Source of the DNA: Zhengitettix transpicula
Taxonomy: Eukaryota > Arthropoda > Insecta > Orthoptera > Tetrigidae
Length of the DNA: 64,000 nt
Assembly (NCBI GenBank): GCA_037074705.1
Contig: CM073590.1
Location: 221,060,746-221,124,745, forward strand
Direction of reading: 5' to 3'
Positions 1-11,448 of the stretch are shown here, one piece after another. A model generated the notes under the pieces. The model saw only the letters and a list, made by a program, of their open reading frames with translations, was not told the origin of the DNA and made no database searches. The translations under genes and the position numbers were made by a program. Each line of letters begins with the position of its first letter. The first letter of the stretch is position 1.

Positions 1-289
1 GTTCGAAAATATTTATTTCTAATTTTACGTATAAGCGCAGTGAAGAATGAGAAGTAATATTATTTCCTTAAACCCTCCAGAATATATAATTTTGGTACCA
101 AAATATTTACTTCCAGAAATCTCTGAGATAGTGCTTTGAGTATTTATATATCTTCGATAAAAAATTATTTAAGTGACAATTAAGCTTGTTTTAAGTTTAA
201 TTGAATGCGAGTAGGTTTTTAAAAACGAATTTGCTTCGATAGATCTAATGAAATTGCGATGTCTAGCCGTCGAGATAGTGTCATGACGC

Positions 290-1411
290 GTATTAAGACA
301 GTAGCATTGACTTGCTGATTTTTATGAGCTTTTTTTCTGGTTCCAAAGCTTGATCTATTAGGTTATGGGATTGCAATGCTGGTGTAGTTTTTGCTGTTTC
401 TGAGGGGGATTTTTTTCCTTTGGTTTCACTGTTTTCATCATTTCATAGAGTAAAGAGTGTTTCTGAATGTTTTGGTACTTTTGACGATACTCTTTTCTTT
501 GGTAGTGTAGTTGGTTGTGATTGCTCTTTCATATCTGCATCCAAGATTTTTTCATGCCTTGAACTTGGATTCACGATAGGAGTCATTTCCTAGTGATGGT
601 TTGAAGGGGATTTAATTAGTTTACTAGTAATCACTGTAGTTTGGCAGGATGTGTCTTCAATATTTTCATCTTCTTTCGAATTTAAGATAATTCCGGGTTC
701 TTCTTTAAATTGGATGGTAGCCTCTTCTGACTGGGGTGAGATTGTTTTGTGGACGTTCGTAATGTTATCGTTGTTGTTGGTCCGGGTTCTTGTATTTTGT
801 TTATGATTGTAGGTGATTGAATTTCTATGGTTGTTTTGCTACTACTATTTGGACAATTGTTTTGCAGTTGTAGCCTGCTGTGTCCTCCGGGGACAGGAAT
901 ATATGCGGAACTAGGTATCATCGTAATTAGTATTGAATTGTTAAATTCAGTTGGATCCATGTAAAACTGTCTGTGGAAGTTCATAATGTGACTGTGCCAT
1001 GGATCTTGTAGACCTTCTTTAATGTAAGATATTTTAGAGGTTAGAGTAATGTTAAGCTAATTCGTTTTCTATTATATTGTGGGTGATTATCGGACATACG
1101 TTAGAAATAATCACTCTTCTGTGTCTGGAAGTAAGTGGGCGAACATTGATGTTGTGATCTTCGATTTTTATCACGTTATGTTTGGCTGTAAAGTTGTCAA
1201 CAGCTGATTTCTTTGCTAGGAATACACAAATACGATTGTTGGATATAAATCTGAGTGTTTTAGGATCAATAAATTTAATAATTTATCTAAGATATTCATT
1301 GATAGAAATACCTTCAATTGCCTCGATTATATATTCTTGGTTTCTTGATGGAAACACTTGAGACGTTGCTGCAGTTGCATACGAGCGGGGTTGCTGCACC
1401 GATGACGCCAT
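290..1411 (-). pseudogene. Decayed ORF1 (gag-like) of a Jockey/I-type non-LTR retrotransposon
   Basis: Reading the minus strand from an ATG at 1411 gives MASSVQQPRSYATAA, followed by a stretch containing RVIISNVCPIITHNIIENEL. The order matches the RNA-binding ORF1 of arthropod LINEs. After a frameshift the minus frame reaches DPWHSHIMNFHRQFYMDP, which resembles the family block 'GYSHIM-FRRQVYI-P', then an open stretch (682-984) rich in Ser, Thr, Pro and Asn. Weaker frames ending in EPEKKLIKISKS run on to about 290. In-frame stops (for example after NEYLR) and at least one frameshift make it non-functional. I could not find the CCHC knuckles usual for ORF1, nor a following reverse-transcriptase ORF2. 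ORF1 proteins package element RNA. The family assignment is from motif recall, not a search. Confidence 0.7.
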
Positions 1412-1625
1412 TTATTGGGGTTGAATCACTTCTCGTAGCACTGAATTGATTTAATGAACTTGGTATAAATACACTCGATATTTAATGATATTCCGTGTTT
1501 CTGGGCTTACGCCCGATTGCAGCGTAGCCTGTTTACGAACACTCGGGATACTTTACTGTACTGTATTGTGGAGTGTTGTTGTTGTCAGCTCTGCTGCCAG
1601 AGTCCAGCTCCCGCGAACAGTTAAA
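1412..1625 (-). mobile_element. 5' leader of the same LINE copy
   Basis: The minus strand upstream of the ORF1 start is GC-richer than the surrounding DNA. It runs from about 1625, where GC-rich sequence gives way abruptly to AT-rich host sequence, to the ORF1 ATG at 1411. Its content (AGCTGACAACAACAACACTCC) is like the internal promoter and leader of Jockey-clade elements. The 5' boundary is inferred only from the composition change. No target duplication was found because the 3' end is not recognisable in this window. Confidence 0.5.
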
Positions 1626-2267
1626 CTAGTCTATATATACATCTATGATTTTTGTTTGGATATTTCTTAAAAAATAGTAATGTATTCTACATATATAAAC
1701 ATTACGAGTGTTTTTATTAAATACGTTTTATAGAATGTAGCAACTTTTTGCTACTTTTTATTCTAATAGCTCTCTTTTGCACTTTTAATATTTCGCAACT
1801 AACTATTGAATTACCACAAATAATTATTTTATATTCTAGTAGTGCATTAAATCATTAATATTAAGTTTTGGGAGAATGGAACAAATTGGATGTTTCCCCA
1901 TGGTTAGGATACGTAATGTGCAATAGTTCTATTTTCTGTCACGAGAGTGCTCTGAACTACCTAGTCAACCGAGCGAATATCACTTTACATTTTTGCTAGG
2001 TACCAGTTGTTATCACGACAGCAGCTATCACAGAAAATATCACTGGGTAAACTAGGGTTTACCCCGATACAAAACATGTCAATGCATATTTCTGTTCTTT
2101 GAAACAGACCGATTCTAATGATCAGATCGTATATTCTATATAATTAACAGAATACTGTCTATAGTCTCCTTGCAGACTCAGAAATATGTTAAATTTATTA
2201 AACCTGTAAAATTAGACCTTTTCAATTCTTTACAAATTTTAACTGTGTTTTGTCAGTCTTGTAGTAA
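1626..2267. other. AT-rich unique-looking DNA, nothing identified
   Basis: This stretch between the LINE 5' end and the Helitron-like element is AT-rich, with no reading frame, repeat or motif that I can support. Confidence 0.6.
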
Positions 2268-3048
2268 TCTTCTATATATATAAAAATGAATTGCTGTTCG
2301 TTAGTCTCACTAAAACTCGATAACGGCTGAACGGATTTATCTTATCTTAGTCTTGAAATGTTCGTGGAGGTCTAGGGAAGGTTTAAAAGGCGAGAAAAAA
2401 TCGAATAATTTCCGGGAAAACTCTAAAAACAGTCCTTTTCCAATTCCCATACAAACGTTTTCTAAATAAAATACAAATCTACACCAGTAGATCAATTTTC
2501 ACCAAATTTCGTACACGTGTTCTTTGCGACCAGGAAACAAACATTGTTGGGGTGAGACGCGTCTTCCACCCCCAGAAGCGGGGGTGGAAATATTTAAACA
2601 TACTAAAACAGCCGATATTTGAGTCGGATAAATATTTTTAGGGGTCAAAGATATTGATAGTGTTTCTACCAATGTTATCTGAATACAATTTTCATCCCCT
2701 ACGCCCTGTGAAAAGGACACTCTTCGGGTTTGGGGTGGAGATGCTTTACAGTAAAATAACGCGAATACAACCGAGATTGGAGTGCAATCAAAGGTTATGG
2801 AAGTCACTGTGTTTACTTACGACATTCAAATTGGCATTTACCCCTCAGATGCAGGGGTAGCGGGGTGCAAATTTTGGAACATGCAAACACGGCAGATATT
2901 TGCGTTGAAGAAATATTTTTCAGAGTTAATTATAATGATTAGGGTTCGAGTAGCGTTACATAAAAATTGCGCAAAAGCAGCCGAAATTGGAGTCATATCG
3001 GGGGTTATAGATAAATGACATCTCGGGCAACGCCGGGCACCCAGCTAG
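2268..3048 (+). mobile_element. Non-autonomous Helitron-like element, full length
   Basis: The left end is TCTTCTATATATATAAAAA, then the block 'GCTGTTCGTTAGTCTC ... CTCGATAACGGCTGAACGGAT' common at one end of insect Helitron-like repeats. The right end has a GC hairpin (CTCGG/CCGGG around GCAACG, 3022-3037), then about ten bases and CTAG at 3045-3048, followed by T. A terminal TC, a subterminal hairpin and a CTRR end without inverted repeats are Helitron hallmarks. The exact left base (2268 or 2271) is uncertain; an A|T insertion site favours 2268. No Rep/helicase is encoded; at about 780 bp it must be moved in trans. Relatives lie at 18465 and 35086. Confidence 0.65.
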
Positions 3049-5380
3049 TAGTTTATAAATATCGGGAGAGGATCAATAAGTCGAACAAAATGAAAACCCA
3101 ACCAAAACTGAAACGCTGATGATGAAATATACATCACCTACATTTGTAGAAAACTCTATTGTTTTCATTAAAGTAATATTTCATTGGTTAGTGTTTTTAA
3201 GTGTTAGAATTTCTCCTGATGAAAGTGACGTCTGAAACGCATATATTTTCTTCGGAGATATATATTGCTGATCCTAATCTTCAAAACACCTCTTTCCTAC
3301 TTGGCTTCAATTCTCTTTCCTCGCCTGTTCTGTCAGTGAGATACCCGAAAAATACTTCGTCAAAGAGCCAGCGTATTTTCGTGTTCCTAGAAATGAGATG
3401 GGAGGAAGACGCTAATCTGCGTTCCGCGGTGGAGGCTTTTAGGTTGCCTACCTGCAGTACTCGAGCCGCTAATGAGAGCCAGGAACACGAAACAAAAATC
3501 TACAAGTCAAACGAACTTAGGCGGTCGCCAAAGCATATTCCTGCGGCACCATTCTTTTGAAACAGGAACGCGATAGAGAGAGAGAAGGAACAGAAAGGGG
3601 GAGGGAAAGGAAATCCATAATTGGAAACGCGCTCTCCAGCAATGCTCACACTTTTGTGTGCGGAGAGAACGAAAATAAAAAGAAAATAAAAGCGTTTGGG
3701 GAGGGCATAAAGAAATCTCCCGCGAAACAAAGGAGGCCCGTACTGACGGATGCTTAAATTGTTGCTTAGGCCGCGGTTCGGAGGCTGCAGCCAATTTGCC
3801 GGCTCCATTATTGGGAGAAGCTCATCAATAGCAAGAAATTCCTAGTCTTCCAACCTCTGCACGCACCAACAACAGTGGGTTTTGTCTACTTGTTGCGCTT
3901 TTGAGAAATCTCATTATGCTTACACTCTTCTCTTCAGTTATCAGAAAACGCCAAGAATTGGTAATATCGATATAAATAATTTTCACTTCATGTGTCATGG
4001 TAGTCGATCCCACTAGAAGTTCATTTTCTCAAATCATATTTCACTCCTAGGAAACAAAATGAATCAAGTTCAAAGATTTTTTCATTTTTTGATAAATATC
4101 TGTTAACCAGAGGAAAATAACTCTAGAAAATAATGAAATCAAATTCCAGGATGATAAAATTACGAAATCAGGTACAATCTCATATCATCATATAGGCTAA
4201 CTTAATAAAATTCACTTACTAATTTAATCGTTAGTATGTAGAATTCTAAGTTGATATTCGACAGTTGGAGGCCACTATTTCCTTACTCCTGGAGCATCGC
4301 AGAAGTGATACGAGGAAATATTACAATTGAAACTCAGCTGAAGTCTGAGAGAGATCGTTGTCTCGCAGAACGTTCCTACGTGAATCGCGTGTGGTTCTTA
4401 GGGGGAGCTGTGTCTGCTAATCTCTGTAATTCCATCAGTGATCTCCGTGGGAGAAGCCACGTGGAGGTACGTTGCTAATCCCCTGAGAGTAGGGAGTCAC
4501 TCATATCTGCCACCTTCTGTCTCCAACAAAGATCTCCCGTGTTCCCCCATTACGCGCAACACACATACGTCTTCACGCGTTGATGAAGCTTCTCTGGAGA
4601 TCATCTCCTGGCAACGCGGAGTCTTACCTCGCACAATATGCCAGCATCTACCGCCGTGAGAGCTCTTGGCATTATACTTGACTTCCATATCACGTAACAA
4701 AATGAATATTATCTAGGGAAACGTGGCCGCATTTAACTTTTATTTTTTGAACTCTAGAAATTTTGACACTTGATGTGATCCGCATTGATTTGCATTTCTT
4801 AATATTAAGAACATAGCTATTATTATTATATGCCTCACTCCATAGGGCCCAGTTCAGTATGCTTTAACTTTTACTATAATTTCCCAATATCAATTAACTT
4901 TGTCGTTACAAATAATTTTACTACACTGCCTTCGTACAAGTTAGTCCGAACTATTTTCTCAATTTTCGTGGACCACGTGTTATAGGAGTTAGTGTTTTCC
5001 AGTTAACAACTCCCTTATGCATCCCTTCGTGAATAAGATAATACCAAACATAATCCTGAAATCCTTCAAAAAAACTGTATATATATATATACATACATAA
5101 ATATATATATTAAGAAATGAAATTTTTCTTCTCCATTTGCCACGCAACCGAATCAACTATAAACTAACACAATAACACGACTGTGACTATAGTCTTCACC
5201 TCGAGTTGCAGTATAAATATTGAAAATAATAGATATGAATAATAATTATTTATCAATATCAGAATTTATTAAAATGAAAATTTGACGTCAGATTGAAAAT
5301 TAATATTAAAAAAGATAGCAGAATACAGATAAAATAAGCTTTTTTCAAAAATGTTATTGAGTTTTGTCAACTGACCAGTC
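3049..5380. other. Intergenic or intronic DNA with two GC-richer islands
   Basis: Mostly AT-rich DNA. Islands at about 3200-3810 and 4250-4690 are GC-richer and open in several frames on both strands, the longest being 119 codons at 3201-3560 (plus). The first contains a purine tract of GAGAGAGAGAAGG type near 3575. Because frames are open on both strands and match nothing I know, I do not call a gene. They could be old TE fragments or regulatory sequence. A short TA microsatellite lies at about 5075-5110. Confidence 0.5.
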
Positions 5381-5384
5381 AGTT

Positions 5385-5505
5385 GTGTTGGTCTAGTTTC
5401 TTCTTAGCACCTGAATAAAGGGACACGGATCCCAGAAACGTTGTGGGTATTTATATTACCACTTATTTTGTCTGTATTTGGATTTCTTTCTTATTATCAA
5501 AATTT
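5385..5505 (+). repeat. Dispersed repeat with CTGAATA-hairpin-GAAAC motif, copy a
   Basis: Contains CCTGAATAAAGGGACACGG (from 5410) with a GGG/CCC stem (5420-5422 with 5431-5433), then AGAAACGTTGTGGGTATTTA. It ends in CACTTATTTTGTCTGTATTTGG. The same order recurs at 5795-5935. The CTGANGA-stem-GAAAC order resembles a hammerhead core, although position 8 of the core here is T rather than G. Confidence 0.5.
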
Positions 5506-5794
5506 TTTATTTTACATAATTATATGTAAAAACAGTATATTACATTAGTGAAACACAAGGATTGGGTAACACAAATTATCAAGAGTTTGTCATACGATAC
5601 TTAAAAGGACTCTTGAAATTTTACGCGATTCATAATAGAATGTATTTTATTATCCAAATAGTCATAGGAAACTGAATATAATTATTATTACATTATATAT
5701 ATTCAGTTGCAGATAGAATTTCACGAGGTACACGAAAATTGAGAAAATAGTACGGAATAATTTGACTTTAGAGTATTGTCTACTGTATCGTGCA

Positions 5795-5935
5795 GTTGTG
5801 TCACTCTAGGCTTTTGGTTTTTTAAAATTTTATTAGTACCTGAAGAAAGGAACAATGATTTCGGAAACGTTGTGTGGTATTTATATCATCACTTTTTTTC
5901 GTCTGTATTTGGCTATTTTTATTATTATAATGAAT
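5795..5935 (+). repeat. Dispersed repeat with CTGAAGA-GAAAC motif, copy b
   Basis: Contains ACCTGAAGAAAGGAAC (CTGAAGA at 5840-5846) and CGGAAACGTTGTGTGGTATT (GAAAC at 5864-5868), ending in CGTCTGTATTTGGCTATTT. It is the same unit as 5385-5505, in the same orientation and about 420 bp apart, so the pair may be a duplication or two insertions of one family. Confidence 0.5.
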
Positions 5936-8300
5936 TATCTGTATAAAAAGAATCATGAATGCTTATACGGAGTGTCCCATGGATATGTCTGTTTAATGTA
6001 ACTGTAACTGGGTAACACAATACAGTATAACAATGTATTAACACTTACAAATTGCGTAAAATTTCAAGAGTCTTTTGTAGTATCACTTGACAAACTCTTA
6101 ATAATTTATGTCACCGAGACCTTGAATTTATTTTCCTGCGATCATGTAGAATATTGTTTAAGAATCTTTTACAATTATTACCAAATATTAAATATATAAT
6201 TTCAGATGGACTTCAAAACTGGTATTTAATAATTTAATTTGCTTGTCACATACATGCACAGTTGTCTTAGTTTGACATCGCCCTATCCTAACTGCGAAAC
6301 ACTTTTAAATATCCAACAAAATACGGAAAAACTTCAGTCAATTTGCTACTTGAAGGAGTCCACACGAAAATTTTGTTTATCGCAATGAAGAATAAGAATT
6401 TATAAGGGACTCACCCCAAATATTGAACATGATTGTTTATAAATTCAACAAAAGTGTCACCACTCCTAATAAATAAAGATTTACATCTTTCATATTAGCC
6501 ACATATAATAAATATTGCAAAATAAAAGCTATTTCTTCTGTATAGGGTTATATGAACTCCCCTAAACGTCCTGAACAGAGCAGTTACGATTAATAAAGTG
6601 AAACATAGAAAGATAACGAACAGGACTCATAATTTCAATAATACCGATACGCCTAGTAAAGCTTTGACATCCTTCCCGAATGATACATCATCAAAGCGGT
6701 AAAATAATCATAACAATCGAAATATTTGCTTCTAACATACTGAAAGTAATAGATTGAGTTATGTAATATAATATATTATACCACAGAAACAATTAAGCCT
6801 GTAGGAGAATAATGTGTACAGCACATTTAAATTAATACTTAAAAAACATTAACCCTTAAATATTTATTGTGTAATAAATATCGAATTAAAGTATATCGTC
6901 AGTCATTAAATTGCTTATATTACATTAAATATTATTTGAAATAGATTATTCACGTAAAATAGTTATTTAATTATATAAAATATTAATTATCACTTCATAA
7001 AGTACCCAATTAACTGTTTAGGTTACGGGTCTTATAAAACTAAAAATATGAACAAGTACAAAAATTAGTGTCAATTCCATTTGCTTTATAGATCGTCTTA
7101 TCTGGTAGGTAGCATAAGTTTATGATTGATTAAAATTAATAAATGCCGTTCTCATGTTTTATTGGTGTGTGAAGTGTATCCTTTAAATTCTAGAGTTTGA
7201 TAAAAGATCCGGGACACCAGTGGAAAGCTATTGTGAGAATTTGTTTTACTAGGTCCTGTAAAATAGGCGAACTGAAGAATAACCGCCAATAAGCTAAGGA
7301 AATTAATCCTCAGACTGTCGCTCTGCTCTTATTAATTACAAGTTGAGATTAAACACGGGCAAGAAGTTTCCTTTCTAACTACGCGGCAGAAGTTCTGAAG
7401 TGGCAAGTTCTTGTGGAAAGTGACACTCGCAGCCGCGGGAGGAAACCATTCTCACTGACTCATAAGGCGAAGCCTGTGACTCATCTGGAAATACAGAGGC
7501 TCGTTCGATGACGGAGGCACGCAGGTTCTCATTGCAGCTACAAAACTCTGATATATTGAATCACGAAAGCTCATGTTCATAGACTGACGTGGAAATTAAA
7601 TTTTTCTTGATGCCACAAACGTCAATGAGATACAGGAGAACCGGCAATGTATGTGTGACTATTTGAATTTTTCCTAATGTTCTACATTTATACATATGGA
7701 TTCTCGTTTCTTTAATATTTAATTATGTAACCATATTTTCACTATCGTCACTTATTTTGTCCGTAGGTTTATCCTAATGATATTGTGTTAATCGAATTAG
7801 TTTGCGTTCAACGTAGTAGAACAAATTATTCATTGAACACTATCATTATAACCTTAGGATGTATAATGCTTAAATACTATTAATTAATTTTAATGAATGA
7901 GAACTAACACAAGGTATTATTAATTTTCTTATTTGTCAGGAATACAGCAATATTAATTAACAAAATTTAGGAAGTGGCAGAGTTCTTGTTTAAGCTGAAA
8001 ATATATTCTGCTCAAATATAATATTTCTGTGTTTATTGTTAGCAAGTGCAATTAAAAATTTTATTGTATCAAGTAAAACAGGATGAATACGTATCTCATA
8101 TTGATGTTTAGTTGTAACAGTCGGCTTACAGCATTTACAACTGTAGTGCATCATATCTCATTTTAGAAACTTTAATAAACATTGTAAGGTTACCTTTCGG
8201 TGTCGGCAGGGTTGTTTGACTAATTAGGATTGTTTAAGAGCGAGTGACGGCAGAACTCTCAGCTTTTAATGACGCTGTATTAAGACTCGGGCGCAACCAT
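5936..8300. other. AT-rich DNA, no gene seen
   Basis: Long AT-rich stretch. The only compositional change is a modest GC-richer patch at about 7370-7560 without a convincing frame. I see no RNA gene or recognisable transposon end here. Confidence 0.55.
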
Positions 8301-8309
8301 TTACATATT

Positions 8310-8317
8310 TATATAAA
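8310..8317 (+). promoter_or_regulatory. Candidate TATA box upstream of the 8410 micro-ORF
   Basis: TATATAAA sits in a locally GC-richer context, followed by CAGAGCGGGGAAGACTTAGC. A start of transcription would be expected near 8340, giving a leader of about 70 bases before the ATG at 8410. In AT-rich DNA TATA strings are common, so this is suggestive only. The second copy of the unit at 13642 has no equivalent at this distance. Confidence 0.35.
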
Positions 8318-8409
8318 TCAGAGCGGGGAAGACTTAGCTAAGTTTACCTCGTTCCGGAACCTAAATTGCTTTTGGAAACCTCTTCCTTAGAAGTACTCCA
8401 TCCCAATTA

Positions 8410-8526
8410 ATGAACATGTTTGTGGGCGTTTTTCTGGCAGCAGGTATGTTAATTCCTCTTTGCGACGCGGGTTTGCGTCATTACGCCTTCAACATACCTG
8501 CTCTGGGACTGCACCAAAGAATATAG
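8410..8526 (+). CDS. Putative 38-residue secreted micropeptide, or a first exon or structured repeat
   Basis: An ATG at 8410 opens MNMFVGVFLAAGMLIPLCDA, a textbook hydrophobic signal peptide with a likely cleavage after C-D-A. It is followed by an 18-residue tail (GLRHYAFNIPALGLHQRI) and TAG. AATAAA at 8633-8638 could serve as a polyadenylation signal. Alternatively AG|GTATGT at 8442-8449 could be a splice donor, making this a short signal-peptide first exon. A copy at 13650 keeps the frame despite a 3-base deletion, but nearly all substitutions between the two change amino acids, which argues against strong selection on the protein. The segment 8439-8502 also forms a hairpin. I do not recognise the peptide. 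Confidence 0.3.
   Translation: MNMFVGVFLAAGMLIPLCDAGLRHYAFNIPALGLHQRI
8439..8502 (+). other. Nested hairpin within the duplicated 125-bp unit
   Basis: AGCAGGTATGTT (8439-8450) is perfectly complementary to AACATACCTGCT (8491-8502). Inside the 40-base loop, GACGC (8464-8468) can pair with GCGTC (8475-8479). In the copy at 13642 both stems carry mismatches. This may be a structured RNA, a transposon-end structure or chance. Confidence 0.5.
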
Positions 8527-8639
8527 TAACTTTCTCATGAATTCGAGAACATTAGAAATATTTGTTTACATTTAGTTATTTTAACTCTAAAATTAATGAA
8601 CGAATTCTTGTCGTTTAACCTTGAGCGGTAATAATAAAT

Positions 8640-10924
8640 ATCTCACGATTATAGCAGGTGCAAAGATTATTATGCAAGCACATTCACACAAAAATTGTCA
8701 ACTTTAAAAATAAACTGGTAAATTCTTTTTGGTTAATTATAATAATATAATGTCATTATATTACACATTTCATCACGAATTATATTATAGGAATATTTTA
8801 AATTGATTTTATAAATATTTTTAAAGTTGAAGTAATTTGAACTTATTATCACAGAATTCGGGAAATTTCCTTTATTACGCACAGTATGTTAATGATTTCT
8901 ATGAAATGAGGGTCCCTAGTGTTCTGAAATGGGTCAATGATAATAGTTTTTATCTAACCGATTTAATACGCACCGAGATAATTTCATGTTTGATCAAGCA
9001 TATAAAAGTAACTTTTATACCACTGTTTTAATATTTTTTTCACGATAATTTAACCCTAGGGTGAATGAAAATCTATTTTAAATGTAAACTGTATAATTTT
9101 TTGAAATCGTTCTCCTAATGTATTTCCTATCTATTGACATTATTTGCTATTATACGCAGAGCAAATCGATTAATAATCAGATCCCATTCCTCAACTCTCT
9201 GAAATATTTTCTACACTACACTAAACTCATAGAAATATAATTGTTTGATTTTTCCTAATACATTATGTACAGAGGAATGATAGAGAGAAATATAATAGTA
9301 GTATATTATGTATAAATAAGTACCTATACTGTTATATTAATAACAGTATTGAGCCTATGCTTACTTAATGAACTATAAGTCAGTATCAACAAACATGTAA
9401 GAGTGAGAAATTTACAGAAATGAGATTTTGGTGCATTTTATCTGTGAAATGCCTCATAAACTTGACCATTTTAATTTGTAAACATGTACGGATAGTTTAC
9501 AGGATCACAAAACTTGAGAGCGCCTTTTTTGCATGCAAATTTATTCCATCTCGTAGGTCATGTACGCCACATGCAGTCTGAGCGTCGTGCTTAACTAAGC
9601 TATAAAGCTGGTGAGTTTTTTTTCATAGCGACTGTCTATTCTAACAGGTTGTGTGATAAAAGGGAAATTTATGACAGGACAATAGCGTATGAATTTAGAC
9701 ATAGAGCGACCAGGACAAGCGACATACGGCCCCCTTTCCAAAATTACTGGAATATTTATTGATCACAATGACATTAATATTTAATATGTCGATAGGAAAG
9801 TTTTTATTGAAAATAAAAATCATCTAGTAACATTGTTCCGATTTGAAATATCCGAATATTTTTTAATATTTGTTTATAATACTGTGGAATGAAGTAGTAA
9901 GGATTTTATCGGGTATCCCCTTACATGCGAAAGAATAAATAAAAAAAGAGCGATAAAAGAGGCAAGTTAATGAGGAAATATTGAATTGATTGTTCCATAT
10001 AGAAACACATTCTTTAATAGGAAAGAAGACTGATCGCAACCGTAACAAGAATAGTCAGATTTATACAATAATGACTGTCCAAACAGACAAGAATTTAACA
10101 TATCAGTTGACAAACAGAATTATAATTCAAAAGAAGTTGTTTTCAACATTAATTTGTACAGACTGAAAACAAAAATTATATTAATTACAAATATTTAACG
10201 TTTATAATATCAATACTGTCGAATGATAACTACTTTGAAGAACAATAATACCATGTCTAAAAACTGGAAATTAATTCATCACTTTTGGCTGTTGTACCCA
10301 TGTATTACTAAATCCGAATAAAGATTAAAAACCTATTAGTTAATGGAAATAGTTTTAAATTTTATACACAAAAATATACATAATTGAATCACATACGTTT
10401 TGAAAATGACTGACTACAAAATAAAAGAATCACGGCACCTTGACGAATTCTAATAGATGCGAGCGGAAACTCTGATTATCATTGCGTTCAGTTGTATATT
10501 ACATAAAGTTAAATGTAGGGTAAATATTGTCTCTGAAAGATAACCTTTAAAATATTCGAATATCAGATTTTAGCGAGGGTTTAGGTAGTATTTTCGAAAA
10601 TTTAAGGATTTTTAAAAATCATTGTACTATAGCAGATCTTTATAATTGACGACTAGACCAAATGAAAATTCGCAAGGCACAAGGTTCAACAATCAGTGAC
10701 GGGAGAAGAACGTGGGCCAGGATTTGGCTCTTGGTGAAGTTGCTTATACATTCTACAGGGATTACAGATTTGATTAGATTATGCTTTGGTCTTCTTAACT
10801 ATTGACTTCCATTTATTACTGTCCTGGATACAAACATTCCAAAAGTTTCAAATCTGATTTACGTTTTCTTTTCTTTCGCGTATCCATTGGTGGTTTCCAC
10901 TTATATTAATTCTTAACCAATCTT
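8640..10924. other. AT-rich DNA, no gene seen
   Basis: No recognisable coding or repeat signal. Open frames here are short and of random composition. Confidence 0.55.
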
Positions 10925-11448
10925 TCGACACCCATCGGACCAGAGAGCTCTGGCGGGGGCTACCTTTGGGGATGCTCTCACATCTCTCTGGTTTTTTTGA
11001 ACTAAGGTTCCCACATGCCGAGGCACCTCGGCCTGTTTTGAGGGGTGTATGTTCCGGGGTCGCAGACCTTGGGCATACGGCAAGAGTTGTCCGCTATTCC
11101 TATTGGAATAGTCGGCCAGCTGCCTCCTAAACTGGTCGAGGCACGGAGAAGGGAATGCTGCGTCCCCACAGCAAACTCCTCTCCCGCTATTGGAAGGGCG
11201 TGGGACAAGTACCCAATGCCCGACCTACCCGATGCAGGTTTTTCTAGGGTTTTCCCTGCATTTCTTTAGGCGAATGCCGGGTAGGATCCTTAAACCATAG
11301 CCCGGGGGCCCTAGTTAACCCTTGGCTACCTTCCTCTACCCTTCGGCATCCCCCCTTTCAATCCCTTCCTATGCTATTAAAGGGGAGTTGCCCAATGTGG
11401 ATCACCCTCATGTAGCCTGTTGCCCTAAAAAAAAAATCGACACCCATC
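10925..11448 (+). repeat. 12-bp target-site duplication flanking the SINE-like element
   Basis: TCGACACCCATC occurs immediately before the element (10925-10936) and again immediately after its A tract (11437-11448). Exact flanking duplication plus an A tail indicates insertion by target-primed reverse transcription, and defines the element ends to the base. Confidence 0.85.
10937..11436 (+). mobile_element. SINE-like retroelement, full-length copy 1 of 7
   Basis: A 500-bp element bounded by a perfect 12-bp duplication and ending in A(10). It begins GGACCAGAGAGCTCTGG, where CCAGAG/CTCTGG form a short foldback, and carries GGAAGGGCGTGGGACAAGT, TGCCCGACCTACCCGATGCA, a GCCCGGGGGCCC block and CCTCATGTAGCCTGTTGCCC just before the tail. 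No clear tRNA-type A/B boxes or 5S promoter is visible, so the source RNA is unknown. The GC-rich body is open on both strands, producing frames with AWDKYPMPDLPDAGF-like peptides. Those are by-products of the repeat, not genes. It is probably mobilised by a LINE. Confidence 0.85.

Noticed and set aside
3201..3560. A 119-codon plus-strand gene
   Set aside because: The composition is mixed, other frames on both strands are open in the same island, and no domain or signal is visible.
8410..8526. Calling the micropeptide a firm gene
   Set aside because: Differences from the second copy are almost all amino-acid changing and the segment is also a hairpin, so I list it only as a low-confidence CDS.
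11002..11269. 68- and 74-codon frames on both strands that look protein-like and recur at 17.7 kb and 53.3 kb
   Set aside because: They lie inside the SINE-like repeat, are open on both strands because the repeat is GC-rich, and recur only with the repeat. They are not genes.
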